Shown one piece after another: positions 46,990-58,837 of a stretch of DNA of 64,000 nt. The position numbers and the translations under genes were made by a program. Source of the DNA: Leptodontidium sp. MPI-SDFR-AT-0119 (Eukaryota > Ascomycota > Leotiomycetes > Helotiales > Leptodontidiaceae); contig JAHLEZ010000016.1 of assembly GCA_020726505.1 (NCBI GenBank), positions 620,001 through 684,000 on the forward strand. The letters are read 5' to 3'. Each line of letters starts with the position of its first letter. Position 1 is the stretch's first letter. The notes beneath the pieces are model-generated. The model was not told the DNA's origin. It saw nothing but the letters and a program-made list of their open reading frames with translations, and made no database searches.

Positions 46990-47510
46990 TAGAGCTATTT
47001 GTAGAGCGGGAATCGGATTTTGCGCGTCTGGAGTAGCTTCGAGAAGCAGATGAGCGAGCAGAGAAAGCTAACGAAAGGCAAAATAGTGACAGCGTAGAGA
47101 GGACGAGCGAAAACGCGTGGAAATGAAGAGGTCCAGCAAAGTCTATAGGATCTCCACAACTCAAGTAAGGACACGACTTAAGCTCGAATTTAAACTGCGA
47201 AACCCTGATCAGATTTGTTGTATATTAGATGGTACACGGGGGCTTGTGTATAGTCGTGGAATGTAAACCGTCTCACAAGTTGTTCGTTGTTAACCTACGG
47301 GATTGGACTTTTGCGAGCTGACGACGGGTCAATGAATATTCCGGAGGATGTCATCAATCGGATTATAATACCGCCTACTCCAGAGGACAGGTTTATGTAC
47401 TACTTTGAAAGCGCCCGGGTAGCGTTCTCGTCTTATCTGAAGTAGTAGAGAGACACGGAGATATTAAGAGTAGGCATAACTACTATTGCAGCGAGCTTTT
47501 AGCTGTAACC
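46990..47510 (+). pseudogene. Relic of a charged coiled-coil protein gene (RIP stops)
   Basis: One plus-strand frame is protein-like for about 170 codons but has six stops, each explainable as C to T (CAG/CAA/CGA). It begins with a heptad-rich charged helix (LREADERAEKANERQN) and continues HKLFVVNLRDWTFAS and SDYNTAYSRGQVYVLL. The E/R/A-rich start resembles the coiled-coil upstream of kinase-like domains in many fungal accessory genes. The family is not identified. It lies next to a kinase relic on the other strand. Confidence 0.45.
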
Positions 47511-47556
47511 TTTAGTGATAACAAATAGTAGTATTAATATATATATTATTGTTTTA

Positions 47557-47739
47557 TGAGTAGAGCCAAGTGTGTTGAAGAAGCTCGTCGGCAGTCGGTC
47601 TTATATCAGGATCTACTTGCAAAATGTCTCTAACGAATGCTTAGTGCTTTCGTGACCTCAAAGATTTCTCTTATGAAAGATAATGTAATAAGCACTCCTG
47701 TGGGCACCAGTCTTAGTGAAAATCTCGAAATATCGTCTT
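47557..47739 (-). pseudogene. Protein kinase C-lobe relic (RIP stops)
   Basis: A minus-strand frame reads VRDILQVDPDIRPTADELLQ then HTWL, the conserved end of Ser/Thr protein kinase domains (subdomain XI, with its invariant Arg). Upstream the same frame holds RDFH, WCPQECLLHYLS and EKSLRSRKH with three TAA stops, each a CAA to TAA change. The catalytic lobe is not recognisable further upstream, where the piggyBac-like element sits. Another frame in the same stretch (EEQDREFLRSL, IIPFLKTFLN) is also partly open, so frame assignment outside the C-lobe is uncertain. Confidence 0.55.
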
Positions 47740-47928
47740 GCTATTTCTTAGGTGCACGATTAAGAAATGTTTTAAGAAACGGAATAATTGTCTACAGTGA
47801 GCGTAAAAACTCTCGATCTTGTTCCTCGGTAGGTACACTTGCAAGACTACTTATAGGCTGGAAGAGCTTCGCACCAGGTTCCATAAGTAGGGAGCCAATC
47901 TAGACAACAGAGAACAGGTTAGTGCTTA

Positions 47929-49980
47929 TCCCCTTAACTGCGGTATGCACACTTTTTCAGGGTGCAGCGCTGGAGGTGGGGCGCTAAGGAGCCTATCACC
48001 TTAGGCGTTTCAAGGCGCGTGCCCCACAATAACAAAAACATTAATAAAGCAGTCTTTTCCCACTTAAATTACCTACTTTTTACTATATTCAAAATGTCGG
48101 AATCAATAGAACGTGATCCCACTGATGTAGGCACCCTAAGGCCTAAGGCTCCGCCCTTAAAAGTGAAAGGGACGAAGTTTGAGCCTATAGATGCGCCTCT
48201 ATTTAATATACAACTAAACTTACTACCCGAGGTCGACCTTGACAATCCTCTTACGCTGTTTCTATAGTATTACACGCCTAAAATCGTTGATGGGATTATT
48301 AAAGCTACTAATAGATACAATAGGCCGTTACCTTTAAACGATTTAGTATTACGGAGTAGAGCCAAACAGTAGTATACTACGACTCGGAATGAGATATACC
48401 TCTTTTTAGCCTTTCTTATTTATATGACTGTGTTTCCCCTTAACAAGATTAAAGACTACTAGACCGGAGACACGATTACCCCTTTTCACTACGTTACTAA
48501 TATATTCTCAAGGGACCGCTTCTAAGAGCTTAGAATTCGGTTCCGTATAGCGTTATTTAATATTAAAGACTTGTATTAAAAGGTCTTATATCTCCTTTAA
48601 TTTCTTATAGATTTAGCTAATTTTTATATAGACAGAACTATTAAATATATATATTCAAGAAACTAACATGCAGTTTTGGAAACCCGGGCGAGATGTTATT
48701 GTAAATAAAGTAATCCGACGATACACTGGCCGATTTAAAGAGATAACTACTATCCCGGGCAAGCCTATTTCTACTAGTTTAAAGATATAAGTTATTACTT
48801 AACGAGGGTTCTTCTTAAGATGGGTATTCCATTAACTAAGCAAAAAAGGAGGCCTAGTTAGAGTCAAAAAACTAAAGGAATTGAATAAGACTTAATTAGT
48901 TGTTCCGTATCTTTTAAGTCTACTCCTGAAGGCCATATACTACCTCTATTGCGACAATCTCTTCACTTCTATTAAGTTGTTTGAGTATCTTCGGAAGTTA
49001 AGATACGCTACTATAAGCATAGCTCGCACTACGTTAGGTGTTTTGGCTGATTTAGTGGACTTAAAGAAAGTAGATCACGGGGACAGAGCATTGCCTTAAG
49101 GGACCGTCTACGCCTTTCTTATAGAGTTAAATATAGTCAATCAAACCGGCTTCAAAGATAGCGCTTTTGCTCTTATTATATCGACTGTCTTTGACGGAAT
49201 CAAGAAGGTTCTACGGCTCCGACGTCGTCTAAAGGAGACTGCAAAGCATATAAAGACCTCACGTGTTCCTTTCGGAAAAGACGCCACAAAGAAGCTCTAG
49301 ATCCCTCAATTGTATAATTCCTATAATTATAATATAGGAGCTGTCGACTTGGGAGATCAATTACAAAGATATAATACGGGCCTCAGGCGACTACGACGAG
49401 GTGCTATCTAAGCTCTTTACTAATTTATGCTTTTAGTAATACTCAGTAACTGTTATTTGATTCTTTGCTTCTCTGGCCACAAAGGGAAGGTTAATACTCG
49501 CTCTTAAGACGACTTCCGAAAGAAGCTAGTGGAAGCATTAATTAATATAGCGAAGGATGTACTAAGTACCTAAAAGAGGCGTAATTCCAATATATCCAAG
49601 GAGACATTTTAGGTTCCGGTACATAAACACAAGCAAATCAAGATGTCTACAAGGTCTAATTACGCAGCTTACAAGGGAAGGAGGCTTCACGATCATTCTC
49701 GTAAGAGGCAAGCTTTAAGGGAGATCACTACAAACACAGGTCGGACGAGTACCCGAAGTGTTACTTTTTACAGTTACAAATAATGCCAAGTCCACTTATG
49801 TGATAATAATCACTGTTTCATTATGTACTATAGAGAATAGATAGTATTTAAATGTCAATTGCTCTCTTATCTACAGCGCTCTACTTACTAGAATTTTGGT
49901 GAGGCTCGCTTAATTTAGTGGCCACTCCAGGCTTCGCTACAGGGGCTTACAGGCTGTGCACGCAGCCGCAGTTAAGGGGA
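47929..49980 (+). mobile_element. piggyBac-like DNA transposon, copy A (RIP-degraded)
   Basis: About 2.05 kb with inverted ends TCCCCTTAACTGC / GCAGTTAAGGGGA, flanked by TA. The transposase starts at ATG 48093 (MSESIERDPTDVGTLRPK). In broken frames it shows HYVTNIFSRDRF, then VDLGDQLQRYNTGL and a C-terminal Cys/His-rich tail (CQVHLCDNNHCF), the layout of PiggyBac-type (DDE_Tnp_1_7) transposases. There are dozens of TAG/TAA stops where Gln/Trp codons are expected. The first 58 codons remain open. It cannot be active. Confidence 0.7.
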
Positions 49981-51353
49981 TAGTAAAAGACCTCTTCGTC
50001 ACTGCTACTCCTTTTCTCGACTTTGTCTACTGTTCGGCAAGTAGATATTGGGAGGTCTCGCTTGTATCTGGTGTTGGTCCTAAGTTAGGCACGCTTTTGA
50101 TCGGTAAGATTCGACGTAAGTTGGGTCGTAGATCAGAGGTGTTTTGAGGCTTGAATACTCACCATCGACTTTTAACAGGTGTTATGGCGATTATTCGGTG
50201 TCTAATGATACCTCTGAATTCAGGTTACTTAAGGGCGAGGTTAGTATCCAATTAGCTGATAGTTTGGCCGTATAATTTGAAGCGTTTGTTCTCTTGGAGC
50301 GGGGTTGGAGTTGTGAAGTTGGGTGAAATCACGTGACCACAATATATTCTCATTTATCCGAAAACCGAAGAAAGGTGGCAGTAGGTTTTGGATTGACTAA
50401 TCAGACATCCTGGTACCTTTTGGCCCGTGCTTGTTTTGGACTAGATTTTGGCTCGATTCTGGTGACCTTTTTGGCTGTAGTTTGCAATTCAATCCATCCG
50501 CTGGCTTCAATTCTTATGCCAGAGGCTGAGGATCAATCATATGATTCTGCTCCACAGTCCGATATCTCACCCCACTGCCACAACATCCTCGTCGACAGCA
50601 CTTGATCTGCTTAGGCCCTGATTCGTGCCATGCTCCTATAACCTCCTCGTCGACATTATCTGATTTCTGCTCACGTTCCGAATCTGGCCTTCTGCTCTAC
50701 TTCTACGGCATCCACCTCCATAATAAATAACTCGCTCGTCGACAAACGACCTCCGAGAGAGAGACGATTCTCATGGTCAAATCGATTCCTACACTCTTCC
50801 TTTTTTCAATAATAGTGACTGTTATTCTACATCAGTCTGTATCTGCTTCGCCATATTAATGATTTACCCAGGCGACTTCTAGCCCGTCTCGCCTTTGATT
50901 CACTCGAATAAGAAAACAACAAAGGGACATAACAGCTCGATGAGTTCGCCTTTGCTAGTCAAGTTCTGCGCATGTATCTGCTTGTAGTAGGCTTCCAACC
51001 CGTCAAGCACATCGTCGAAACCGGGAGGTAAAATCACGAGATCATAATTAAAGAGATCTGAGAAGCTCAATCAAATCTAATGCCATGAGTCATTTTATTG
51101 GGAAGAGAAAAGAGTCAAGCCGTGAAACTTGGCTGGCAGTTGTGGGATGCTCTGCCGCTTAAGCACCAATCCGCTTCACCCTCCATCAAACTGTGGCTGC
51201 ATGAGCTGAGCTGTGGCTGCATGAGCTGAGCTGTGGCCTACTTTGGTGCCTAAAAGAATTTCTCTTTTGTGCTTCTGTTCTACATATATCCCTCAATCGC
51301 TGTTTTCTTGGTCGGCAAAATGTGCGCTTGTGAGGAAAGCTACGAATGAAACC
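49981..51353. promoter_or_regulatory. Upstream region of the CorA-like gene; no supported gene
   Basis: Ordinary composition. A 90-codon ORF at 50333-50605 has a hydrophobic middle but no family resemblance. The motif CTCGTCGAC recurs three times at 50587-50745. A 20 bp tandem repeat (CTGTGGCTGCATGAGCTGAG, 2.3 copies) lies at 51190-51236, about 120 bases before the ATG. Confidence 0.4.
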
Positions 51354-53005
51354 ATGGTCACTCCCAGCAACGCACAGCTCGAAGCTGATTATGCTCGATT
51401 CGTTTCCGAAGCAGCTCATGGATCTGATAAATTAAAGCCTCGGATATCCAGAGGTCTCGACAGATTCAAGTCACTGGATGCCTTTTTACGGATTGGCGAC
51501 CTTCCTAATGGACACTCCCACAGTGAGTCAAGGATCACGATAGTCACATTCCACGACGACGGCACCTGCAAGAGCTCAGAGCTACCAAAGTGGATAAGCG
51601 ACCTGCCGAAAGAGATACAAACTGGAAGTTCTCCCAAATTGATCATTGTCGAGAACCTTTCACCCAAGGCTGTAAGAATGCTGGGTGGCCAGTTGAAAAT
51701 AGACCCTCGATTTTTCTCAGACTACATCGATACGATGCCGTCCATTTTCGACGTCAGCAAGATTCCAGATCGAAAGCGATCCGATATCATTCCCGTTCCA
51801 TGGTACAATATCGAAAAAGTCGAGCCGAATCTCCCAATGCTCTCATCGTTGAAATCCGAGAGCAGTCATATCATGATTCGCTATGTTGGCGCTAGGGAGT
51901 ACGAAGGTGGACTGAAACATAAGCATTTGGAGGAGAGAATTGACCCTGATCTTACGAAGATGAATGTCGAGAGGACGGCTGGGCTACATATACCGATTCA
52001 GAGAAACCATGTGCCCTTTGAAAACATTGCTCTGACGCGGCATTGTACTTCTATCTGGTTCAATACGAGTAAGTCCGTAAAGAAAGGAGATCCATTGTGG
52101 ACGAGAGGTATGATTTGCCCCCTTCTCCGAGTTTTCTCTTCATTGAACGTAATCTGATCGATGGACTAGGAGTTGTGCTGCTAGACCCAGCATTCGAGGT
52201 CGATGATCCTGGCAAAGCTTTGTATGGCACAAGGAGAGAGTCCGTATATCGGTCTTTCGTAACCAATCCTCAGCCCTTTGAGGCCCAGGAGAGAGATATC
52301 GACTCCAGAGACTCCTACAGAGACTCGATCGTGCATTATTTGGTACATTGCCAGACAGCCGGAGCTGGATATCGCCACCCCTTGCTCATTCTTCAAGGTT
52401 TAGCTCGCATCATTACGTCTGAATGGCTCGTTGTCAATACCTACGTTGAGCGAGACCTCAACAATATCGAATGGACTTTGGAGACGGAAAATGTGACTCT
52501 CGAAGTCTTTGAGGGTTTCATTAAACGACTCTTCATCCTTCGACGCCGGATCGGGAAGTACAAAACACTGGTTGACGACCAACTGCTCCTCTTCCAACAA
52601 CAAATGCCCGATTCTTGGGCAATAGAGTCGATCACAGATACCGAGAGCGGTGTTTTCAATGGGATGAAAGGGGACTTAGTTCAAGTCCAGAATGCAATAG
52701 GGAGAAATGCCGGCAGGGTATCGCAGACTCTCGAGTTAATTACCTCGATCATGTCGGTTCGCGAGGGAGAATCATCGATTGTGCAGAATCAGACATTGGG
52801 TTTCTTAACAATCCTTGCAACGGTGGCCTTGCCTTTCAACACGATTGCTACGATTGTTGGGCTACAGACTAAATATGCACCTGGAGAAGCGAAATGGGGG
52901 ACTTATATGATTGCGTCGTCTACTGCAGTTGGGATAATTGGTACCATCTACTTTCTCTTCCGCTTGTATATGTGGCTCAGAGGACATAGAGTTGGACTGA
53001 ATTGA
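51354..53005 (+). CDS. CorA-like Mg2+ transporter-family protein, two exons
   Basis: Exon 1 is 51354-52107 and exon 2 is 52170-53005, with a 62 bp GTATGA...CTAG intron; the product is 529 residues. A large cytosolic N-terminal domain is followed by long helices (VQNAIGRNAGRVSQTLELIT) and two membrane segments near the C-terminus (TLGFLTILATVALPFNTIAT and a second around STAVGIIGTIYFLF), the CorA fold. The exact GMN pore motif is absent, as in many fungal CorA-like proteins, so transport of Mg2+ is not assured. The start at 51354 is preferred over the in-frame 51243 because it sits in ACCATGG, and the first residues (MVTPSNAQLEADYARF) look like a normal N-terminus. Intact. Confidence 0.85.
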
Positions 53006-53136
53006 ATGAGGGGTTGAAGAAAAACGAGAAGTTTGAGTTGCATGCCTCGAGAAATTTGATTTCCTTTATTCTGCTTCAGTACTCCTCGAATGAATTACAC
53101 TTTGTTGAAACCGACTTAACCCGGCAACTAGAGGAG

Positions 53137-53646
53137 TTACTGTGGAAAAGGGAAGACTTGGAATATTGGAAAGAGGCTCTTCGGACAGGCTCCGAATGTC
53201 CCAGCACCACGAACGACCACGACGAGAACGTGAAAGAGCACAAGATCGAATGACATCATGCCCGCCGAGCGGTGAACCATCCGGAACGTCTTTAGGGAGA
53301 CAGCAAATCGATCTGCGAGAAAGCTAAGATGCGTCTTAAGGAAGAGTAACATTATATTAATCAAGGCTAGATTCGCTACGCGGATGCCTACCTTTATAGC
53401 CGTTAACTTCCAAAATTCGAGGCAGTAGACGTTGGCGGTGATGTATGCTGTTTGCACAATAAGGCCTACTAGTGTCCATAGCCCTAGTGATGAGTGACGG
53501 TGGAGGATATGGGGATAGATCAGGGCTTTGCACAGCAAAAGAACGACGTATTCAACGAATTGCTAGATGTATAGACGAAAGGCAAGGATGAAGAATACAG
53601 TGAAGATGCTACTAATGCAGACTGTATAGATTTCAACCGTCTCCAT
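53137..53646 (-). pseudogene. Truncated ferric reductase-type transmembrane gene
   Basis: Minus strand, converging on the CorA-like gene. METVEIYTVCISSIFTVFFI opens at 53646. A TAG at 53563-53565 (CAG expected) interrupts, and the same frame continues VVLLLCKALIYPHILHRHSS and on through HRSAGMMSFDLVLFH, where paired His residues 13 apart match the heme-ligand spacing of the ferric reductase-like transmembrane domain. After FGACPKSLF the frame ends, and the FAD- and NAD-binding domains expected downstream are missing. A remnant of about one-quarter of the usual length. In the intact family the protein reduces Fe3+/Cu2+ at the plasma membrane. Confidence 0.65.
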
Positions 53647-54505
53647 GACAGGAATTAGGATGTGGATAAAGAGACGATTCGAAAGGGAAAAGTGAAAAGT
53701 AGGCGGATAAGGGAGATGGAGGAAGGATCGAAGCACGTAATCAAAAAGAGACTTTACCCTTGATAGAAGCTCCTCCTTGCTAATCCAGACAGCGATCCCG
53801 CCCCTACTCTGAGTGGCGCGGCAGAAACTTGTCGCTATTGATAGAGACCCGGGCACCTTCAACGTGGTGCCGACGACGAGTAGCAGGTCTGTCTGGTCCT
53901 GTCTCCAGACAACTCTAGATAGTTTGCAAGATGCCTGTGCCGTTAGAGTGAGGCTCGCTATATAATAGCACGTTAGGTCTAAGTCCCTTAGGATTCAGTG
54001 TTCGTTTGCCTTACGATGCCCGGCCCTGATTTCTTTCTATATACCTCGGACAGTTTAGCAAATCAGCACCTTAGAAAAGGCGAGGTTTAAACGTACTAAC
54101 CTAATTACACTTCTAGTACTTTATTTAGTAACTCGGCCGTAAAAACGGGTAGTCTTAGTATCAAGATCTAGTAGTCGCTACTCGACACAATCTACGTTTT
54201 GTGTAATATAAAGTGGAAGTTGATGTTCCTTAGCCTAAGTAGCTATAGTCTTATAAAATAGTATAAGCTAACACGAGTTTAACTTAGTACGGGCAAATAT
54301 ATTACAAACTATAAAATAAAATTAAGCTGCCTCTATTAGTTCTAGTGATTGATATTGAATTGACTAGCTATTCTACAGTACTAGGTATGCTGTATATATA
54401 GGCTTTGAGAGCCTGTACGCGGCCTTACTGGCCGCGCGTACAGTGGCGAAACCCTGTAATCATAGCCTAGAAGCTTCCAGGCTTTCGGCGCCTCCGGCGC
54501 TAATA
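53647..54505. other. Gene-free stretch, AT-rich after 54.0 kb
   Basis: Contains a near-perfect GC-rich inverted repeat, GTACGCGGCC/GGCCGCGCGTAC, at about 54414-54440 within AT-rich DNA. No coding frame beyond short spurious ORFs. Confidence 0.4.
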
Positions 54506-56539
54506 TCCCCTTAACTGCCAGACGCACCAAATCGCACCTTTTTTTATAGGGCTTTAGGGCGTTGCCATCACTATAGGGCCCGTACGTTACGGGGCAAGAT
54601 AAACAAAAACATTAACAACTTTATTTTCCTACTTATTTCCCTATTAAAATACCACTTCTTAATGTAACGACTATGCCCGAACACGCAACACTAGATCCTA
54701 CTAATGTAGAGACATTTCGTCTAGATACAGAGCCTTTATAAAGTACAGGGCCAACTTTTTACCCTATAGAGCTCGACGAATTTAATTTTGAAGTCTATTT
54801 GCTTAAAGACTATTCTCTAGATAATCCTATTACCTTATTTACTTAGTATTATAATACGGATATAATTAATGCAATCGGTTTTTACTATAAACTCTTACTA
54901 ATTAATTTCATTAGATAATAAACTAAAGCTTAACTCTCGTGTAAAGGATTAGTTTAATACTTGTCGAGAGGAAATTTACCTGTATTTGGCCTTTTGTATT
55001 TATATAACTATATATCTATTAAATAAAATTGACAACTATTAGAGTACGGCTTTATTAACCCCTTTCCACTTTATTATTACAGTCTTTCTCGAAATCGATT
55101 CTAAGCTCTATAATAACGATTCTAAGTCTTAAGTAACGAAGATTGTTATGTATTTAAAAAAGTACCTTCTCTACTTAATTTTCTATATACTAGGTTAATA
55201 TTTTAATAGACGAAACTACTAAATACGCATATTCAAAACGTTAATTTAAAATTCTAGAAACTAAGACGGGATTTAGCTATCGACGAAGCTATTAAGCGGT
55301 ATATAAGGAGATCAAAGGTTATTACGACGATACTTAGTAAGCTAACATTAATAAGAATTAAGATTTAGGTTATTATATAGTAAGGCTTCTTTTTATAGTA
55401 GCTTTACTATTAACCAGGAAAGGGTGGAGATGCTTTTAGAGTTAAGAAAATCAAAGGTCTTAATACGACTTAGTTTATAATCCCGTCACTTTTAAATTAA
55501 CTTCCTAAAGCTACGTACCACGTCTACCTTAATAACCTCTTTACGTCAACTCAACTACTTAAATATTTACGAAAATAAGGCTTTACAGCAACCAGTACTT
55601 GTAAAGTTAGTTTAAGTATTATCTAAGATTTAGTAAACTTTAAAAAAACGCGGTAAAAAGAAGTAAATGCCATGCCCTAAGGGACAACAATTACTTTCCC
55701 TATAAAATTAGAAAACGTACTTCACGCCGGCTTCTAAGACAAGTCATTCGCTTTAGCTATATCGACATTTTAGGATAGTAAAACCAAGGTTTTACAGGTA
55801 CGAAAACGACCAAAAGAGACTATTAAAAATATAAAGATCTCTCGAAAACCGTTTAAAAATTAACCTACCAAAAAGTTCCTCATTTTAGAGCTCTTTAACG
55901 AATATAACTATTATATAAGAGATATCGATATTAGAGACCAACTTCAAAGCCATAATAGAGGCCTTAAGAGCTTATGAAGAGGCCTAATTCAAGCTCTCCA
56001 CTAATATATACTTTTAGTAGTACTCTTTAATTATTATTTAATCTCTTAGAACTCGAATTACGACCTCTAGCACATTAAACTTCAGTCACAAGACGATTTC
56101 CGGCTTTAACTTATAAAGGCATTAATAATAATAAGAAAGAATACACTTAAATCACGAAAACGATTAGTTTTAGCCTTATCTACGGCGTCTTTTAAGACCT
56201 CTCTTTATTCCCACGAGCTAATTAAAATAAAGACGAGAACTAATTATAAAGCCTGTAAAAGAAGGAGATTCGGGGACCGCCTAGTTAAAAGAGTAGCTTT
56301 TAGAGAGGTTACACCTAATAATTTTAACTAATAAAGTAAAAGAGTTACTTCTTAGTTTAAGTACAAGTAATATAATATCTATTTTTATAACAAAAGCAAT
56401 TACTTTGCAACGTATCATAATGATTAAGTGTAAAATACACTAAGTTTAGATAACTCCCTGAAATTTTGGTGTTCTTCGCTTAATTTGGGGTATCACTACA
56501 GGGGCCTTTAGGCTGGCGGCCTTACGGCAGTTTAGGGGA
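54506..56539 (+). mobile_element. piggyBac-like DNA transposon, copy B (RIP-degraded)
   Basis: About 2.03 kb with the same inverted ends as copy A (left TCCCCTTAACTGC; right GCAGTTTAGGGGA, one base changed), flanked by TA. The transposase start at 54672 reads MPEHATLDPTNVETFRLDTE, homologous to copy A (MSESIERDPTDVGTLRPK). The body is more eroded than copy A. The 3' flanks of the two copies also align (GAAATTTTGGTG, GCTTAATTTGGGG near 56460). Confidence 0.7.
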
Positions 56540-56877
56540 TAGCCTATATTACAAATCAACAGCCTCGACTAACGAAGCATAAAGAGATTGGTTAAAAGAG
56601 ATACGTTTAGATTTCCGCATTTATTAAAAAGTAGAGACTAGATTATGTTAGTATTAAGAAGAGTATATACCGGTTTTACATATGTCTTGTGTTAACCAAT
56701 ATACTTATTTTATTAATAATAACGATGTTTTTACTCGATTGTAAGAGCTCTCTTACTTAAGTAAACGTGTCTACTAAGGCTGGGACTCGAATACGCCCCT
56801 CAGTGTACTAACTTCGTCGCCGATGTCCAAGTTGCATTCGCTTAAAAGGCTCTTACTTCGGCGAATTAGAGTTATTA

Positions 56878-57090
56878 TCATAGCCAAATACTAGCGGCAC
56901 CTCCTACACGAGCTCACTGAGTGGCCAGATGTGTGCTCCCTGCACACCTTAGCTAGCTAAACCTACCTACCTTACTTTAAATAGCGAACCTTTCCCCCTC
57001 AACTTAAGGGGGAGAGCACTTCTCAATCAATCTTCTGCTCCCCACTACTTCACCAATTCTTACTTCTCTCTCCTTTAGTATTCTACGTGA
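56878..57090 (-). repeat. Inverted-repeat family, copy 3 (lone end)
   Basis: About 210 bp in the same orientation as 8815-9017, with the same outer end CTTTAGTATTCTACGTGA followed by TA. No matching left end was found nearby, so it is a remnant of another copy. It is closest to copy 1. Confidence 0.85.
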
Positions 57091-58331
57091 TAGTTATTAA
57101 TTATTATTAGTCGGTTTATATAATTATAAATAAGACGTGATAATGTAGTTTCTAGAGCTCTCGCCTTAAGAATTATCTTGCCGGCATATCATCCTTTTCT
57201 TTAAGACAAGAGCTAAATTAATAATAACTTCTTAATTTTTATAATCGTCGTTACTAATACGAAACTTGTTTTTATTATAACTAGATTTTATAGTGGCGAG
57301 TAAAGATTCAAAGGTTCTTTGAAGCTAATGAGGAAGGAAAGATAGTTAAAAGAAAAAAAAGAGGTAAAATAGAGGGGAGGGTTCAAGTTCCTATACTACG
57401 ATAAAGCTATTGCCCAGTCTTCGCCTCGTTTTATACGCTCTATACTGAACCTTGCCCAATAATATCCTATTACATAAGAAGAGATAATACGTTTTACGAG
57501 AAGAGGCAGGCCGTAGTTCAAGATACTTAAAGGTAGCTGGCATCTCCTTCCCTGACCTTATTCGCTTGCAAATTCTAGGTCACAAGTAAGAACTTCAACG
57601 TGCCACATGCAAGTCAACAACTAGCGCCGTCGCACCGCATCCCTCCAGCCCTTTAAGTTGCCACCACGGGAGTATAAAACAAGAACCTGAGGTTGGCGTC
57701 GACGGAGGCTAGTAAAAGGATAGCGTGGAAGCGGGAGCGAGATTAAGTGTAATAGATATAAATAATAGATAGTTAATGTATAATATAAATGATATTACTA
57801 AAGATAATATACTTACTAAACGCTTCTTTTGTATATAAGTTGTTTAGGGATAATGTTACTAAAAGCGGCTATAATAGATCCGCTATTTTACTTTTAATAA
57901 TAGCGTTTCTTATTTAAGTTCTCTATATTAGAGTCTAAAATAGCTTTAACTCTTAGCCGCCTAAGGTCTGCCTTTAGATTTAATAGATTATCCTTTTGCG
58001 CCTTTACTTCGCGTATATTCCGTCTTAGTTTATTAATTTTAATTAAATTATATATTAGTTAGTCTCTCGAATTCGTTTATTATTTATACCTTTAATTAAT
58101 TTAATTTCTCCCTAGAGAACGCTTATATAAGCTTTAGATTTTATTAGTCTAGGATGTAAGGGCAGGAAAGTGTTACCTTGCCTTCTATTTGCTATTCTTT
58201 AGCTTGCCCGCTTCCTTGAGTGGCTTGGAGCCGTGCATTACTTATATAGAGTTGGCTATTATTAGCTTGGAGCTCACTAACAAATTCTAACGTGGGAGGT
58301 GAGCCGAGGAATAACAATTACAAAGACAATA
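57091..58331. other. Mostly AT-rich, gene-free
   Basis: RIP-like sequence, with a patch of ordinary composition at about 57540-57730 that shows no coding frame. Confidence 0.45.
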
Positions 58332-58719
58332 CTAACGAACTAGAGTTCGCAATATGCTAGGCAGAAGCATGAGTGTTTCTTGCGGAATAGTAGCACCGGG
58401 GCTAGATGATTTGGCTAGTAGATCTCGAAAGAGAGTATTGATTGCTTTTAGATCAGCTGGATTTAATATAGAAGATCCATAGGACTTACCACGGAGGAGA
58501 GTGAACCGACCATCTTTACCGATATACGAGGGTTCTGGGGGGTCCTTAAGCGATTATTAGGCATAGAATAAAGAGTAGAGAGTCGAATGCATCACTCACC
58601 AAGTCTGCAGCTATTTCGAAATTACTATTTAGCAGACCCGGTGTAGAGTCACTGGACATAATTATTACCCTCTCAACGTCTTTGGTACTATGGACTCACT
58701 TGTTTAGAGGCGGCGCCAT
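58332..58719 (-). CDS. Small three-exon gene, unknown function
   Basis: Exons on the minus strand: 58719-58700, 58651-58600 and 58544-58332, with introns of 48 bp (GTGAGT...CCAG) and 55 bp (GTGAGT...TAAG). The total is 285 bases, giving 94 residues. Start MAPPLNNDSTPGLLNSNFEI; the last exon has PPEPSYIGKDGRFTLLRGKS, PADLKAINTLFRDLLAK and ends ILRTLVR. The precise phase match across two canonical introns and the natural composition in an otherwise AT-rich zone argue that it is real. The same frame is open upstream of the ATG for about 30 codons (KNPTPYETTPETAEDM), so the protein may be longer with a further 5' exon. No signal peptide and no family recognised. Confidence 0.6.
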
Positions 58720-58837
58720 GTCTTCCGCTGTTTCGGGCGTAGTCTCATAGGGAGTAGGATTCTTCCCTGCCAGCAGATGTGTATTTCCAACTTGGCTTCT
58801 GACTTACGTAGAAAGAGGCACCCACTGAAGCAGTGTG

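Noticed and set aside
50333..50605. 90-codon ORF with hydrophobic middle
   Set aside because: No homologous motif and no splice partner. It was left out of the gene list because support is composition only.
53563..53862. Longer N-terminus for the ferric reductase relic starting at 53862
   Set aside because: The extra 72 residues look like translated upstream region; hydrophobic family-like sequence begins at the ATG at 53646.
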